From Bacteroidota bacterium (GTDB lineage Bacteria; Bacteroidota; Bacteroidia; 2-12-FULL-35-15), in NCBI GenBank assembly GCA_947504725.1, contig CANNHN010000002.1, positions 1-64,000 on the forward strand: a DNA stretch of 64,000 nt, read 5' to 3'. Below, piece by piece: positions 10,801-18,816 of the stretch. Numbering within the stretch: the first letter of the stretch is position 1; every line of letters begins with the position of its first letter. Made by a program: the position numbers and the translations under genes. Under the pieces are notes generated by a model. The model had not been told where the DNA came from. It worked only from the letters and a program-made list of their open reading frames with translations, and made no database searches.

Positions 10801-12189
10801 TAATTTTCTCGCACTACTAACCAATTCGTAATTGACTTGTTGTTTTACAACACCTATTGAAAGCGTATTAATTGCGGCAACAGTCAAATTAATTTTTCTT
10901 ACATCATTTGCTGTACCTGCAGATGCAGCCATATTCGCATACAAATCATTTTGAGAGTTATACGGTAAAATGTCTGCGGGATTATCATTTATGTATGCTT
11001 GTTGATCAACAGGAACGTGAGGTTTTAGTAAATCCGCTCTTCTATCTTCTGCCAACTCTGCAAATGCTACCACACTTCTCACATCATTGGTTGCGCCATT
11101 GGTATTTGAAATCCAAACTTCAATTCGAGTGATACTTGCTTGAGAATTTACAAAAGGTAAATTTGCCAATGCTGAATTAAAGTTGTCGCGAAAAAAATGC
11201 CCTAAGAAAAAGTGTCTATTTGCTTCGTATTGGTCGCCAGGAATATCAAACTTAGTTACTTGTGCACCACCCGTTACTTCTACTTCCGATTTTTTTCCTT
11301 TTTGTTGCGACAAAACACTCGTTACGGTTAATCGTCCAAATTGTAATTGTGTTTTCACACCAAATAAAGTTTGACTACCAGTAATCAACGATCCATTTAA
11401 TGGCAAACTCACGTTACCAGCTTCTATCTTTTTTATGATTTCGTCTTCGTAACCAGTATACTCTAATTTCATTTGATTTTCGTAATCAAATGTAGCTTCA
11501 GTATTGTAACTCGTTGTTAATTTTAATTTGTCTCCAATTTTTCCGACAACGTTCAACTGAATTTTTTCATCAAAATCGAACGTATTTGTTTTACGATTTC
11601 TTACAGGAATAGCTGGGTTTTCTGTTTTAGTTCCGTTGTAGGCGAATATTAACTCAGCAGAACCATTCGGACGAATATCCACTGTGTTACCACCAAAAAT
11701 ACGGTCGAAAATTTCTCCGCCAACATGTAGTTTCGGAATTGCTGTTTTGTTTTGAGCATTTTCACTTTCAGCATGTGAACGGGCATTCCAATAATCTTTT
11801 ACTTGTTTATCGAACATCAATTTTTGATATTCTTCTGCATCTAAAAATGTAGGGGGGCGATAATCCATTCCACCCATTGTTTGATTAATGTTATATTCTC
11901 CAGTAGTTGGGTCATACTCCACATTTGTATTTACGTTGGATGGATTGTTTAACATCAAGCCGCCTCCATTTGGATAATTCAAAGGATCGCCTGTGGATTG
12001 ATCAGTAAAATCAAATGGAAGAATAACTTCTGGATCTTCAGGTGTATCGATTGCAACATATGGTTGATTTGCATCCACCATATCTGCATGATCAAAAGAA
12101 CTTATTTTAGCATCGGAACTAACGATGAGTGAAAGCATTCCGAGGGATGCTCCAGTAACAAGTATATATTTTGTAATCGACTTAGTCAA
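4861..12189 (-). CDS. sprA: T9SS outer-membrane translocon SprA
   Basis: SprA (Sov in Porphyromonas) is the giant 36-strand beta-barrel through which T9SS cargo crosses the outer membrane. It is also needed for gliding in Flavobacterium johnsoniae. This copy has 2442 residues, close to the roughly 2400 usual for the family, and is uninterrupted. A signal peptide (about 1-27, ending SSDA) is followed by the SprA-type segments YNINQTMGGMDYRPP (about 120), FGGNTVDIRPNGSAELIFAY (about 175) and GIVLQENVQYTVDYTLGRVKI (about 740). Alternating beta-strand sequence continues to the end, with the typical last strand 'AGVSLRLTLAN'. The reading frame starts with TTG at 12189. The first in-frame ATG is codon 18 and would cut into the signal sequence, so TTG is the better start. 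It follows ruvA by 16 nt and precedes gcvH. Confidence 0.97.
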   Translation of the reverse strand: MTKSITKYILVTGASLGMLSLIVSSDAKISSFDHADMVDANQPYVAIDTPEDPEVILPFDFTDQSTGDPLNYPNGGGLMLNNPSNVNTNVEYDPTTGEYNINQTMGGMDYRPPTFLDAEEYQKLMFDKQVKDYWNARSHAESENAQNKTAIPKLHVGGEIFDRIFGGNTVDIRPNGSAELIFAYNGTKTENPAIPVRNRKTNTFDFDEKIQLNVVGKIGDKLKLTTSYNTEATFDYENQMKLEYTGYEDEIIKKIEAGNVSLPLNGSLITGSQTLFGVKTQLQFGRLTVTSVLSQQKGKKSEVEVTGGAQVTKFDIPGDQYEANRHFFLGHFFRDNFNSALANLPFVNSQASITRIEVWISNTNGATNDVRSVVAFAELAEDRRADLLKPHVPVDQQAYINDNPADILPYNSQNDLYANMAASAGTANDVRKINLTVAAINTLSIGVVKQQVNYELVSSARKLQASEYTVNARLGYVSLNQQLNPDQILSVAYEYTYNGAVYKVGELSTDGISSPDALFTKMLKSSAVNTKHPMWDLMMKNIYSIGAYQVNAQDFKLEVFYTNAITGTDINYLPVNDCQTNIKAKPLIQVLNVDRLNQQSDQIADGAFDFIDGVTINSTNGRVVFPVVEPLGDHLRQKFLGTAAGCDPLEANTYVFDPLYDSTITSARNVFANLNRFKLKGSYKGSGGSEISLGAPNVPQGSVTVTAGGIVLQENVQYTVDYTLGRVKIIDEGILNSGTPIKISLESNALFAIQQKTLFGTHLDYRINKDFTIGATVLNLTERPLTKKVNIGDEPISNTILGFDANYRTEAPFLTRLVDKIPFIETKEVSTITAAGEFAYLIPGHSKAIGKAGNSYIDDFEGSQSEIALQAQSAWSLASTPQGQTTAGMFPEGGLSNDTANGFNRAKLNWYHIDPMFQRVQSGVTPSNINTTDMSNNFAREIPETEVFPNKPSSSGTPIILTTLDLSFYPSERGQYNYDGVPSPYSSGLDVNGNLNNPTSRWGGIMRSISTNDFEAANIEFIQFWVMDPFNSDVVNPSTTGELYFDIGNISEDVLRDGFKSAENVLPAPSTAAQNNGNNVPIDTTAWGYVGLIQPLVNAFNSEEGDRPFQDIGLDGLNVAQEQTHFNGYLSTLTPLQQSVVSIDPSGDDYKYFRDGGYDAANIKTVERYKKFNGLEGNSAVSSGAFPTQATTLPNIEDINRDNNLSTVESYYQYKVGLKPSDFAGGVGTNYITNVYQTTGQNIKDGTSKPITWYQFKIPIKDPNALRVGSIDNFQSIRFIRMFIKGCDNPITLRFAKLELVRNDWRKYGFDLLLPGLYQPDDDPSTQFDIGAVNIEEDGSKQPVNYVLPPNIDREINTGSANLVALNEQAMSLSVCNLEDGTARAAYKTTELDVRQYKKLKMYLHAEASANTADPLYNDDLYVFVRLGTDFTDNYYEYAIPLKVTAPGYYNGSNTDDQFRVWPEANEMVLEFEKLQAAKQKRNIDLFNGGSVTLTSEYQVPDGSRIITIKGNPNLSAVKTMMVGVRNPKRDGPSDTDDGLPKCAQIWVNELRLSDFDEKGGWASTARLTAKLADFGNISLSGNIYTPGFGSVENKIQERKRATLKQYDLSTSLELGKFLPEQYNIRIPMYVGYSETFITPQYNPLDPDILLAPALNDASVPKNVRDSLKHVTQDYTKRRSINFTNVKKDKGKNSKKSRIYDVENWAATYSYNEQYKRDVNIEYNTQRNYRGGLVYSFAPTPKNYKPFAKTKIFQHKYLQLIKDINFYLMPNKIGFGTDVDRDFATSKNRNTTGGDLIIIPTFNKRFTMGRTYEFKYDITKALKLDYTASNDARILEPQGEIDTGEKKDTLRENFWRGGKTTQFQQQVGVNYTIPINKIPLLDFTSASVRYGGTYGWERAPFNADTLGNTIRNSESMNWNGQLNMITLYNKIPYFKKINAKNNKSNKGKASAITKPGVPKTPQQISDSTKKAKEEKLQILEYVARIIMSVKTVTITYSTTKGTILSGYGQATNMLGMDKNFQGPTAGFVFGSQRDIRDQAIDKDWLVKTQSLNTPYTKTQSQNLNIRANLEPLPDLKIELTATRTQAKSNSEFFRWTPHDSIGPGKYVDHFVGKLPMETGNFSMSFMSYKTSFVKDGEVTFQKFLDARASVSARRGENPASNGTINGFAEGYNATSQDVLIPAFLAAYGGTNPNNVTLDNFPKIPKPNWRVTYDGLSKMEKIKKYFKSFTLSHAYRSSYNVGGYTTNLLWIDNDVADDDFTSIREIVSSIPGNANFLSRDLISSVSISEQWSPLIKLDMTLKNSILVSFEFKKDRNLSLGLTSKTITEVAGQEIVGGLGYRIPNLPLGKAQIKGKPIKSDLNLKVDLSFRKNETVIRRIVEEVSQSTAGTNIISIKVSADYVISEKINIRLFYDRIMNRPVLSNSFPTANTNAGVSLRLTLAN

Positions 12190-12205
12190 AACGAAAAATA
12201 AAAAT

Positions 12206-12793
12206 TTAAAGATTTTTAAGTGCGGATTTAATCAACTGTTCTACTGTTTGTCCTGTTCCTTCTGTTCTAATAATTTTATCTAACACTTTTTCAGCCCCTT
12301 GTTTGTTGAAACCCAACATCACAAGAGCAGATAACGCTTCTTCCTTCAAAGTATTGTTTGAACTTGAAAATATTTCTGCCGATAAATCACCTTTGCCCAT
12401 TTTGTCTTTTAAGTCTACAATCACCCTCTGAGCTGTCTTTTCCCCAATTCCTTTTACACTTTTTATGACTGCAACATTTGCTGTAGCGATAGCATTTTGA
12501 ATTTCTGCAGCTGATAATGAAGAGAGCATAAGCAATGCACTTGTACCACCAACTCCAGAAACAGAAACCAATAAACGAAATAAATTTCTTTCAGATGTTT
12601 CGAAAAAGCCATAAAAGCGAGGCATATCATCCCGTACATACATTTGTTCCGTATACAATTTACATTTTTCGGAATCTCCGATTTTAGTAAATGTATTCAA
12701 GGAAATTTGCATTACATACCCAACTCCACCTGCATCAATCACAACATATGTTGGTGTTTTCTCTACTAATTTTCCTTCTATGTGGTAAATCAT
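12206..12793 (-). CDS. ruvA: Holliday junction branch migration protein RuvA
   Basis: RuvA binds the Holliday junction as a tetramer and loads the RuvB motor. The protein is 195 residues, the usual length. Domain I starts MIYHIEGKLVEKTPTYVVIDAGGVGY. Domain II carries the helix-hairpin-helix segments LLVSVSGVGGTSALLML (about 75-91) and IKSVKGIGEKTAQRVIVDLKDK (about 109-130). The flexible linker leads to a domain III (about 147-195) that contacts RuvB. Its partner ruvB is about 14 kb away at 26.4 kb. It sits between maeB and sprA, a placement I recall as common in Bacteroidota. Confidence 0.97.
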   Translation of the reverse strand: MIYHIEGKLVEKTPTYVVIDAGGVGYVMQISLNTFTKIGDSEKCKLYTEQMYVRDDMPRFYGFFETSERNLFRLLVSVSGVGGTSALLMLSSLSAAEIQNAIATANVAVIKSVKGIGEKTAQRVIVDLKDKMGKGDLSAEIFSSSNNTLKEEALSALVMLGFNKQGAEKVLDKIIRTEGTGQTVEQLIKSALKNL

Positions 12794-12905
12794 TCGTTCA
12801 ATTTTAAAGACGTAATACTTTCAAAACAGTTGCCTATCGCAATCCTTCTCCTATTACTTGAGCATTCTGCGTTGAAGCAGACAAGATCAAATGTGTTAGA
12901 AGAGG

Positions 12906-15176
12906 CTATTTTTTTGCTTGTGCATCCACAACAGCAATCGTAACCATGTTTACAATTTCCCGAACCGAACTACCTAATTGTAAAATGTGTACGGGCTTTT
13001 TCATTCCAATCAATACGGGTCCAATTGCTTCTGCACCGCCCATTTCTTGAAGCAATTTATAAGCAATGTTTCCGGATGCTAAATTTGGAAAGATGAGTGT
13101 GTTTACTTTTTTATCAACTAAATCAGAGAAAGGGAATTGTTCTTTCATCAACTCATCGTTCAATGCAAAGTTTGCTTGCATCTCACCATCTACAATCATT
13201 CCGGGATAGTTCTTTTGTAAAATTTCTGTTGCTTCTCGCATTTTATTTGGCACTTCGCCTTCAGCAGAACCAAAATTGGAATAAGATAATAATGCAATAC
13301 GAGGTGTAATATTAAATTGTTTTACACTGTTTGCAGTTAAAACTGTTATATCCACTAAATCTTGAACGGTAGGATTAACGTTCATTGTAGTATCAGCAAA
13401 GAAAAATGGCCCTTGCTTCGTATTCATGATATACATACCTGCTACTCGTTTTACTCCTTCTTGCACTCCAATAATTTGTAAGGCTGGGCGAATTGGATCA
13501 GCATATTTTCTGGTTAACCCCGAAATCATTGCGTCTGCAGCACCTGTCTCCACCATCATTGCACCAAAGTGATTTCTTTCCTTCATCACTTTTTTAGCTT
13601 CGTACAATGTGAACCCTCTACGTTGACGCTTTTTAAAGAAAATATCTCCAAATGCACTTCTTCTATCATCTTCTGATTTGCTTCTTGGATCAATGATTGG
13701 AATATCTCCCAAATCAAGATTATTATCAGCAATTAATTTTCTAATTTTTTCAGCATCTCCTAAAAGGATTGGTTTTGCAATACCTTCATCGTTTACTTGC
13801 TGCGCAGCTTTTAAAATTTTATAATGATCCGCCTCCGCAAATACCACACGTTTTGGATTTTGCTTTGCTTTGTTTGTGACGTTACGAATAAGTTTATTAT
13901 CTAATCCCAAACGATTAATCAACTCCTGAACATACCCATCCCAATTGGTAATTTTATGCTGAGCTACTCCCGATTCCATTGCAGCTTTTGCTACTGCAGG
14001 AGCAACAGTATAAATCAAGCGAGGATCAATTGGCTTTGGAATAATGTATTCAGGACCAAACGTAATATTTTTTGAATCGTATGCTAAGTTTACCGTTTCA
14101 GGAACAACTTCTTTTGCAAGATTTGCAATGGCGTAAACTGCAGCAAGTTTCATTGCTTCGTTAATCTGAGTTGCACGCACATCTAGTGCTCCACGGAAAA
14201 TAAATGGGAAACCTAAAACGTTATTCACTTGATTAGGATGATCTGAACGGCCTGTTGCCATTATGATATCTGGGCGAGCGGCAATTGCATCAGCATACGG
14301 AATTTCAGGATCTGGATTCGCGAGTGCAAAAACGATTGGTCGTTTTGCCATCGATTGTACCATTTTCTGATTCACAACATTTCCTTTTGAAAGACCAACA
14401 AACACGTCAGCATCTTTCATTGCCTCTTCCAATGTTTTTATTTTTTTGTTATTGCTCGCGAAGAATTTTTTCTGCTCATCCAAATCATCTCTATCTGTGC
14501 GCAACAAACCTTTGCTATCCAACATCAAGATGTTTTCTTTTTTTGCACCTACCGCTATGTATAGTTTCGCACAAGAAATTGCAGAAGCACCTGCTCCATT
14601 CACTACAATTTTCACTTTGTCGATTTTCTTTTTTGCAACTTCACAAGCATTAAGTAGGGCTGCAGCAGAAATGATTGCTGTTCCATGTTGGTCGTCATGC
14701 ATCAAAGGGATCTTTAATTCCTCTTTTAATCTACGTTCTATTTCAAAACATTCTGGCGCTTTGATATCTTCTAAGTTAATTCCTCCAAAAGTGGGAGCAA
14801 TCGCTTTAACAGTATTTACAAAAAGGTCGATGTCGGTTGCATCCACTTCAATGTCGAACACATCGATGTCGGCAAATATTTTGAAAAGGAGTCCTTTCCC
14901 TTCCATCACTGGTTTTGAAGCTAAGGCTCCAATATTCCCAAGTCCCAATACCGCGGTTCCATTCGAAATAACGGCTACCAAGTTGCCTTTAGCTGTATAT
15001 TTATAGGCATCTTCAGGATTCTTTTCAATTTCTAAACATGGTTCTGCTACACCAGGAGAATATGCTAATGAAAGATCGCGCTGTGAACTATGCGGTTTTG
15101 TTGGGATTACCTCAATTTTTCCAGGTCTTCCTTGTGAGTGATAATCCAATGCATCTTGCTTTCTTAATTTTGCCAT
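12906..15176 (-). CDS. maeB: NADP-dependent malic enzyme with C-terminal phosphotransacetylase-like domain
   Basis: It converts malate to pyruvate with CO2 release and NADPH formation. The protein is 756 residues, typical of the MaeB hybrid type. The N-terminal malic enzyme domain (about 1-420) shows the LAYSPGVAEPCLEI active-site segment, the KGNLVAVISNGTAVLGLGNIG segment and a second nucleotide-binding stretch IVVNGAGASAISCAKL. The C-terminal part (about 430-756) resembles phosphate acetyltransferase (RVVFAEADHYKILKAA, DIPIIDPR, and a final GSSVREIVNM). In hybrid malic enzymes this domain is regulatory rather than catalytic. The ATG is preceded by TATATTCG (near 15216), a one-mismatch match to the Bacteroidota -7 box, so this gene may begin the transcript leading to sprA. 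Confidence 0.96.
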   Translation of the reverse strand: MAKLRKQDALDYHSQGRPGKIEVIPTKPHSSQRDLSLAYSPGVAEPCLEIEKNPEDAYKYTAKGNLVAVISNGTAVLGLGNIGALASKPVMEGKGLLFKIFADIDVFDIEVDATDIDLFVNTVKAIAPTFGGINLEDIKAPECFEIERRLKEELKIPLMHDDQHGTAIISAAALLNACEVAKKKIDKVKIVVNGAGASAISCAKLYIAVGAKKENILMLDSKGLLRTDRDDLDEQKKFFASNNKKIKTLEEAMKDADVFVGLSKGNVVNQKMVQSMAKRPIVFALANPDPEIPYADAIAARPDIIMATGRSDHPNQVNNVLGFPFIFRGALDVRATQINEAMKLAAVYAIANLAKEVVPETVNLAYDSKNITFGPEYIIPKPIDPRLIYTVAPAVAKAAMESGVAQHKITNWDGYVQELINRLGLDNKLIRNVTNKAKQNPKRVVFAEADHYKILKAAQQVNDEGIAKPILLGDAEKIRKLIADNNLDLGDIPIIDPRSKSEDDRRSAFGDIFFKKRQRRGFTLYEAKKVMKERNHFGAMMVETGAADAMISGLTRKYADPIRPALQIIGVQEGVKRVAGMYIMNTKQGPFFFADTTMNVNPTVQDLVDITVLTANSVKQFNITPRIALLSYSNFGSAEGEVPNKMREATEILQKNYPGMIVDGEMQANFALNDELMKEQFPFSDLVDKKVNTLIFPNLASGNIAYKLLQEMGGAEAIGPVLIGMKKPVHILQLGSSVREIVNMVTIAVVDAQAKK

Positions 15177-15294
15177 TTTTTAGGTCATTTTTTTGAATTG
15201 CGAATATAACAATTTCTCAATAAATACAAGTGGTTTCATTCATTTTAAGACCATAAAATTGTGTTTTCAAGAATAATATTTACATTAGCATTTC

Positions 15295-15981
15295 ATGAAG
15301 CAAAAACTAGTGGTATTTACAGGTGCTGGAATAAGTGCTGAGAGCGGAATCAAGACCTTTCGTGACAGTGGTGGATTATGGGAAGAATTCGACATAAATG
15401 AAGTTGCAACACCTCAAGCATGGGAGAAAAACCAAGCTTTGGTTCTGGATTTTTACAATAAGCGCAGAAAACAGGTTTTGGAAGCAAACCCGAACAAAGC
15501 ACATTTTGCTTTGGTTGAATTAGAGCAGAAATATGACGTTCAAATAATCACTCAAAACATTGATGATTTACATGAACGAGCAGGATCAAAAAATGTACTT
15601 CACCTCCACGGAGAAATCACCAAAAGCCGCAGTAGTATTGACGAAAAACTCATCTACAAAATAAAAGGAGAAGAAATAAAATTGGGAGATAAATGCGAAA
15701 AAGGCTCTCAACTTCGTCCACACATTGTGTGGTTTGGTGAAATGGTCCCTATGATGGATGTTGCAAATTTGATTGCAGAAAAAGCGGACATTTTTATGGT
15801 CGTTGGTACATCGATGGCCGTTTACCCTGCAGCTGGACTTATTGATTATTCACCACAAGACATTCCCAAATATCTGATTGACCCTAGCGATGTTAAAGTA
15901 ATTGGTATTTCTAATCTAAAAATCATCAAAGAAAAAGCCAGCATTGGTTTACCCAAGCTGGCTTCAGAACTTTTAAAATAG
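15295..15981 (+). CDS. cobB: Sirtuin-type NAD-dependent protein deacylase, zinc site missing
   Basis: A 228-residue sirtuin with the Rossmann motifs GAGISAESGIKTFR (about 10-23), TQNID (86-90) and the catalytic HLHGEI (His105). Tyr54 and Arg57 (YNKR) form the YxxR pair that binds the carboxylate of succyl or malonyl lysines in class III sirtuins, so it may act as a desuccinylase as well as a deacetylase. The zinc-ribbon region normally has two CxxC pairs. Here about residues 111-140 hold a single cysteine (DKCEKGSQ), so structural zinc binding looks lost. It is divergent from maeB across a 118-nt gap. Confidence 0.93.
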   Translation: MKQKLVVFTGAGISAESGIKTFRDSGGLWEEFDINEVATPQAWEKNQALVLDFYNKRRKQVLEANPNKAHFALVELEQKYDVQIITQNIDDLHERAGSKNVLHLHGEITKSRSSIDEKLIYKIKGEEIKLGDKCEKGSQLRPHIVWFGEMVPMMDVANLIAEKADIFMVVGTSMAVYPAAGLIDYSPQDIPKYLIDPSDVKVIGISNLKIIKEKASIGLPKLASELLK

Positions 15982-15986
15982 TTCGT

Positions 15987-16730
15987 TTATTTAGAACTAA
16001 TCACTAATTTCTTAGTTGAAATTGCTTTCCCATCTACCATAAATGAGTAGAAATAAATTCCAGAATTCAAATCATCTACATTTATTTTAGCTGTTCCTTT
16101 TTTATCGCTAAGAACAACTTCTTTTACTTCTTTTCCAAGCATATCAAAGAAAACAATTGTTCCTGTATTTGAAAATTCATTGATATCGTACTTCACCGAA
16201 ATGCTCATGTTTGCAGGATTAGGGAATGCATTTGAAATTGTTCCCCCAACTTTGTCCATTTCATTTATGCCAACAGTAGAATTGTATCGAATTGTAACAC
16301 CAGTTGAATCGTCTGCGTCCGCTATGTCATAAAATTGGTAATGAACATATCTTGTCATCGTTGACAATTTCGTATTAAAAATTGCATGAAATCCAAAAGC
16401 AGCAAAATTTACAGTAACCCCCGGGTTTATAGCTAAACTAACACTAGAAAGATTTGTTCCCCAATTGTAACACAAACCACCCCAGCAAAATTGCGTAGAG
16501 TCATCTGCAGCTACTGTATAAATTGTTCTTCTACATCTGTAAGTATGAGCCACAGTATCCGAGTTGCGAACCAAAAATTCAGTTGTTACACTAGCGTTTC
16601 CACCAACATACTCGTCATAAATAGTATTAGAAATATCAGCACTTAAATCGTCAAGTACGACTGCGCTAAATTGTCCAAAAGTGAACAAACTAATAGCGAT
16701 AAAAGCAATAGAAGTAATTATTTTTTTCAT
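15987..16730 (-). CDS. Secreted protein with T9SS type A sorting domain
   Basis: The 247-residue protein begins with a clear signal peptide (MKKIITSIAFIAISLFTFGQ). The middle part (about 22-165) is a beta-rich domain with four cysteines (RCRRT, FCWGGLCY). I do not recognise it as a named family, though its spacing suggests a fibronectin- or Ig-like fold. The last 80 residues form a T9SS C-terminal sorting domain: NAFPNPANMSISVKYDI, then FFDMLGKEVKEV, LNSGIYFYSFMVDG and a final basic STKKLVISSK. SprA would export it, and the sorting domain would be removed on anchoring or release. It converges on the sirtuin gene with only 5 nt between the stops. Confidence 0.85.
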   Translation of the reverse strand: MKKIITSIAFIAISLFTFGQFSAVVLDDLSADISNTIYDEYVGGNASVTTEFLVRNSDTVAHTYRCRRTIYTVAADDSTQFCWGGLCYNWGTNLSSVSLAINPGVTVNFAAFGFHAIFNTKLSTMTRYVHYQFYDIADADDSTGVTIRYNSTVGINEMDKVGGTISNAFPNPANMSISVKYDINEFSNTGTIVFFDMLGKEVKEVVLSDKKGTAKINVDDLNSGIYFYSFMVDGKAISTKKLVISSK

Positions 16731-16842
16731 TATACTGTTTTTTTAAATGATAAGGGATGATTTCTTTGTACTATACTAACAAATTTACGAATTGTTTCAA
16801 TCAAAAACAAGTATTTTAATTAGATTATTAGTATTCGAACGG

Positions 16843-18369
16843 CTAAACTCTCAACGGTTTTAATTTACTTTTTACAACATCTGCAAATTTTTTGTTCTCA
16901 ATTTTACTTTCTAGCCAAGACATAATATCAAAATAAACTAGAAATTTTTCTTCTAAAGGATCTTTTACAATTGGTTCCAATTCTTTATGCAATTGTTGAA
17001 AAAACAACAGAGATTCTTTTTTAGAATTTACATTAATCAGTTTACGAATAGATGTAAGAATGATTTTTTCCAAATTATAAAGTTTTTGTTTGCTACCAAG
17101 GAATCGGTATGTCGACTTGATTCTATATTCCATGATATCAAACTTGCCTAACTCATAGTGCAAAACAATTTCCATAATTCTACCAATACATTCTAAATCC
17201 TGTCGTATATTATAATTCTCTGCAATGTTTGCCTTTACTAACCATTTTAAAGCTTGTTTATACTCTTCTGCAATCATTAACAAAGCAGTGACTTGCCAAT
17301 AAATAATTTCTTTTAAAAGTTTATCCGAATCTTTGTTTTTTTCAAGCAACAACTCAATTTCTGGAATCAATTGAAGACATTTTTTCATGTTCCCCATCCT
17401 GAAATACACATTGAGCTTGGTGTTATATGCTTTTAAAAGAATGTTTAGCTTTTGAACGTCACTTTTGGGCTTTAAAATTTCCATTTTGCTAATGTATTCC
17501 AATGCTTCGTGGTATTTTCCAATGTTGTAACACTGAATACTGTGGCGATACAAAAACTGCGTTGGAAAGTTTACATTCGACTCTATTACATGTGGATTCA
17601 ACTCTAACAATGCTATAAGCTTAGAAGAATATTCGTAACATTTATTATGATCTTCTATGTAATTATAATAACTCGCATACAATTCAAAATACAATACTTT
17701 CGCGTTTATGGAAAGTGCTTGTTTGTCGTTTTTCAAAAGTGGATTTTTCAAAAACCAATCGTAGCTTTTTATCTCCTTTTCGTTGCGAAGCACACCCATT
17801 TCAATTCGCTGAACATACAATCTGTTTTTTAAACTTTCAAACTCGGCCATGTTTTTAATTTTCATAGCACATTGCTCAATTTCTTCTATTAAATTATCAG
17901 AGTTGTCTTTAATATCCCCCAAATCATAATGCATCCGATAAATACTTTGTTCCATCAAATTGATTTCAGGAATATACGTAAGCTTTTCATTGGTCAAAGC
18001 CATTTCCTTAGCTTTCTTCAATAATTTTTTGGCTTGAGAATGCAACCCCTTGTCTACTAATATTTCGATTCTATTTAAGATACTTCGAATTTCAGTAGTC
18101 GGATTTTTATGATAGGCTTCTAGACTTTCTAAGATCATATCATATAGGTAATTCTTTGCTACTGCAAATTGATTGATGAATCGTTCTGTCCTAAATTTTT
18201 GCAATATCTTCTTTTCATCATATTCCTTTTGATTATCTATCGCATCAAAAATCTTAGTATAATTATTCTGTTCGTTTCGAACATGAAAATTCGCATACTT
18301 CTTAAAATAGCCCTTTTCCGACTTATTTAAAGACTTTACTAACTTAAAAAGAGTATCTGATGTTTTCAC
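16843..18369 (-). CDS. Helical-repeat (TPR-like) cytoplasmic protein of unknown function
   Basis: A 508-residue protein without a signal peptide or membrane helix. Almost all of it is predicted alpha-helix, with several TPR-like pairs (for example KNYLYDMILESLEAYHKN near 92-109 and FLYRHSIQCYNIGKYHEALEYISKM near 273-297). The N-terminus DTLFKLVKSLNKSEKGYFKKYA is one I associate with a recurrent, multi-copy Bacteroidota family of unknown role. It probably serves as a protein-interaction scaffold. The start codon is GTG at 18369, and no in-frame ATG lies near the conserved N-terminus. A 447-nt non-coding region separates it from the divergent gene at 18817. Confidence 0.7.
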   Translation of the reverse strand: MKTSDTLFKLVKSLNKSEKGYFKKYANFHVRNEQNNYTKIFDAIDNQKEYDEKKILQKFRTERFINQFAVAKNYLYDMILESLEAYHKNPTTEIRSILNRIEILVDKGLHSQAKKLLKKAKEMALTNEKLTYIPEINLMEQSIYRMHYDLGDIKDNSDNLIEEIEQCAMKIKNMAEFESLKNRLYVQRIEMGVLRNEKEIKSYDWFLKNPLLKNDKQALSINAKVLYFELYASYYNYIEDHNKCYEYSSKLIALLELNPHVIESNVNFPTQFLYRHSIQCYNIGKYHEALEYISKMEILKPKSDVQKLNILLKAYNTKLNVYFRMGNMKKCLQLIPEIELLLEKNKDSDKLLKEIIYWQVTALLMIAEEYKQALKWLVKANIAENYNIRQDLECIGRIMEIVLHYELGKFDIMEYRIKSTYRFLGSKQKLYNLEKIILTSIRKLINVNSKKESLLFFQQLHKELEPIVKDPLEEKFLVYFDIMSWLESKIENKKFADVVKSKLKPLRV

Positions 18370-18486
18370 CTTATTATATATATCTAAGACAAATTAAAGC
18401 CTTTTTCGTTCAATTATCTAACAAAAATATGAAAAATTCTTACAAAAGCGGTCTGTCGAATGCTAAATTTTAACAGTTCATAAAAG

Positions 18487-18584
18487 CCTAGTTTTATTAG
18501 ACAGCACCTACATCAAACTCATTCAAATACTAAGAATAAATTTAATTGAAATTGAATTCGCTTACTTCATCAAATACTAAATTT
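18487..18584 (+). repeat. 98-nt direct repeat, copy 1
   Basis: This is the first of two near-identical direct repeats in the 447-nt intergenic region 18370-18816. It starts cctagttttattagacagca and ends catcaaatactaaattt. Copy 2 starts 114 nt downstream. No open frame of note crosses it. Confidence 0.85.
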
Positions 18585-18600
18585 AAGCACCTAACAATAT

Positions 18601-18695
18601 CCTAATTCTATTAGACAGCACCTACATCAAGTTCATTCAAATACTAAGAATTACTTTAACTGAACTTGAATTCGCTTACTTCATCAACTAAATTT
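18601..18695 (+). repeat. 95-nt direct repeat, copy 2
   Basis: It repeats copy 1 with a few substitutions and a 3-nt deletion near its end: cctaattctattagacagca through ttacttcatcaactaaattt. The rest of the intergenic region (18370-18486 and 18696-18816) is AT-rich. I see no gene or clear promoter box there. Confidence 0.85.
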
Positions 18696-18816
18696 GATTT
18701 ATCGAATAAAGAAAAGGAACTGAATTTATTTTTTTATTTAGTTTAAATTATTGTTAAATCAATTATTCGTGAAACTGAAATCTCAAGCTTTTTTATTAAC
18801 CTAAATCCCAACAAAA

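Noticed and set aside
14285-15006. Plus-strand frames of 122 and 186 codons
   Set aside because: They lie wholly inside maeB on the other strand, and their amino-acid make-up is not protein-like.
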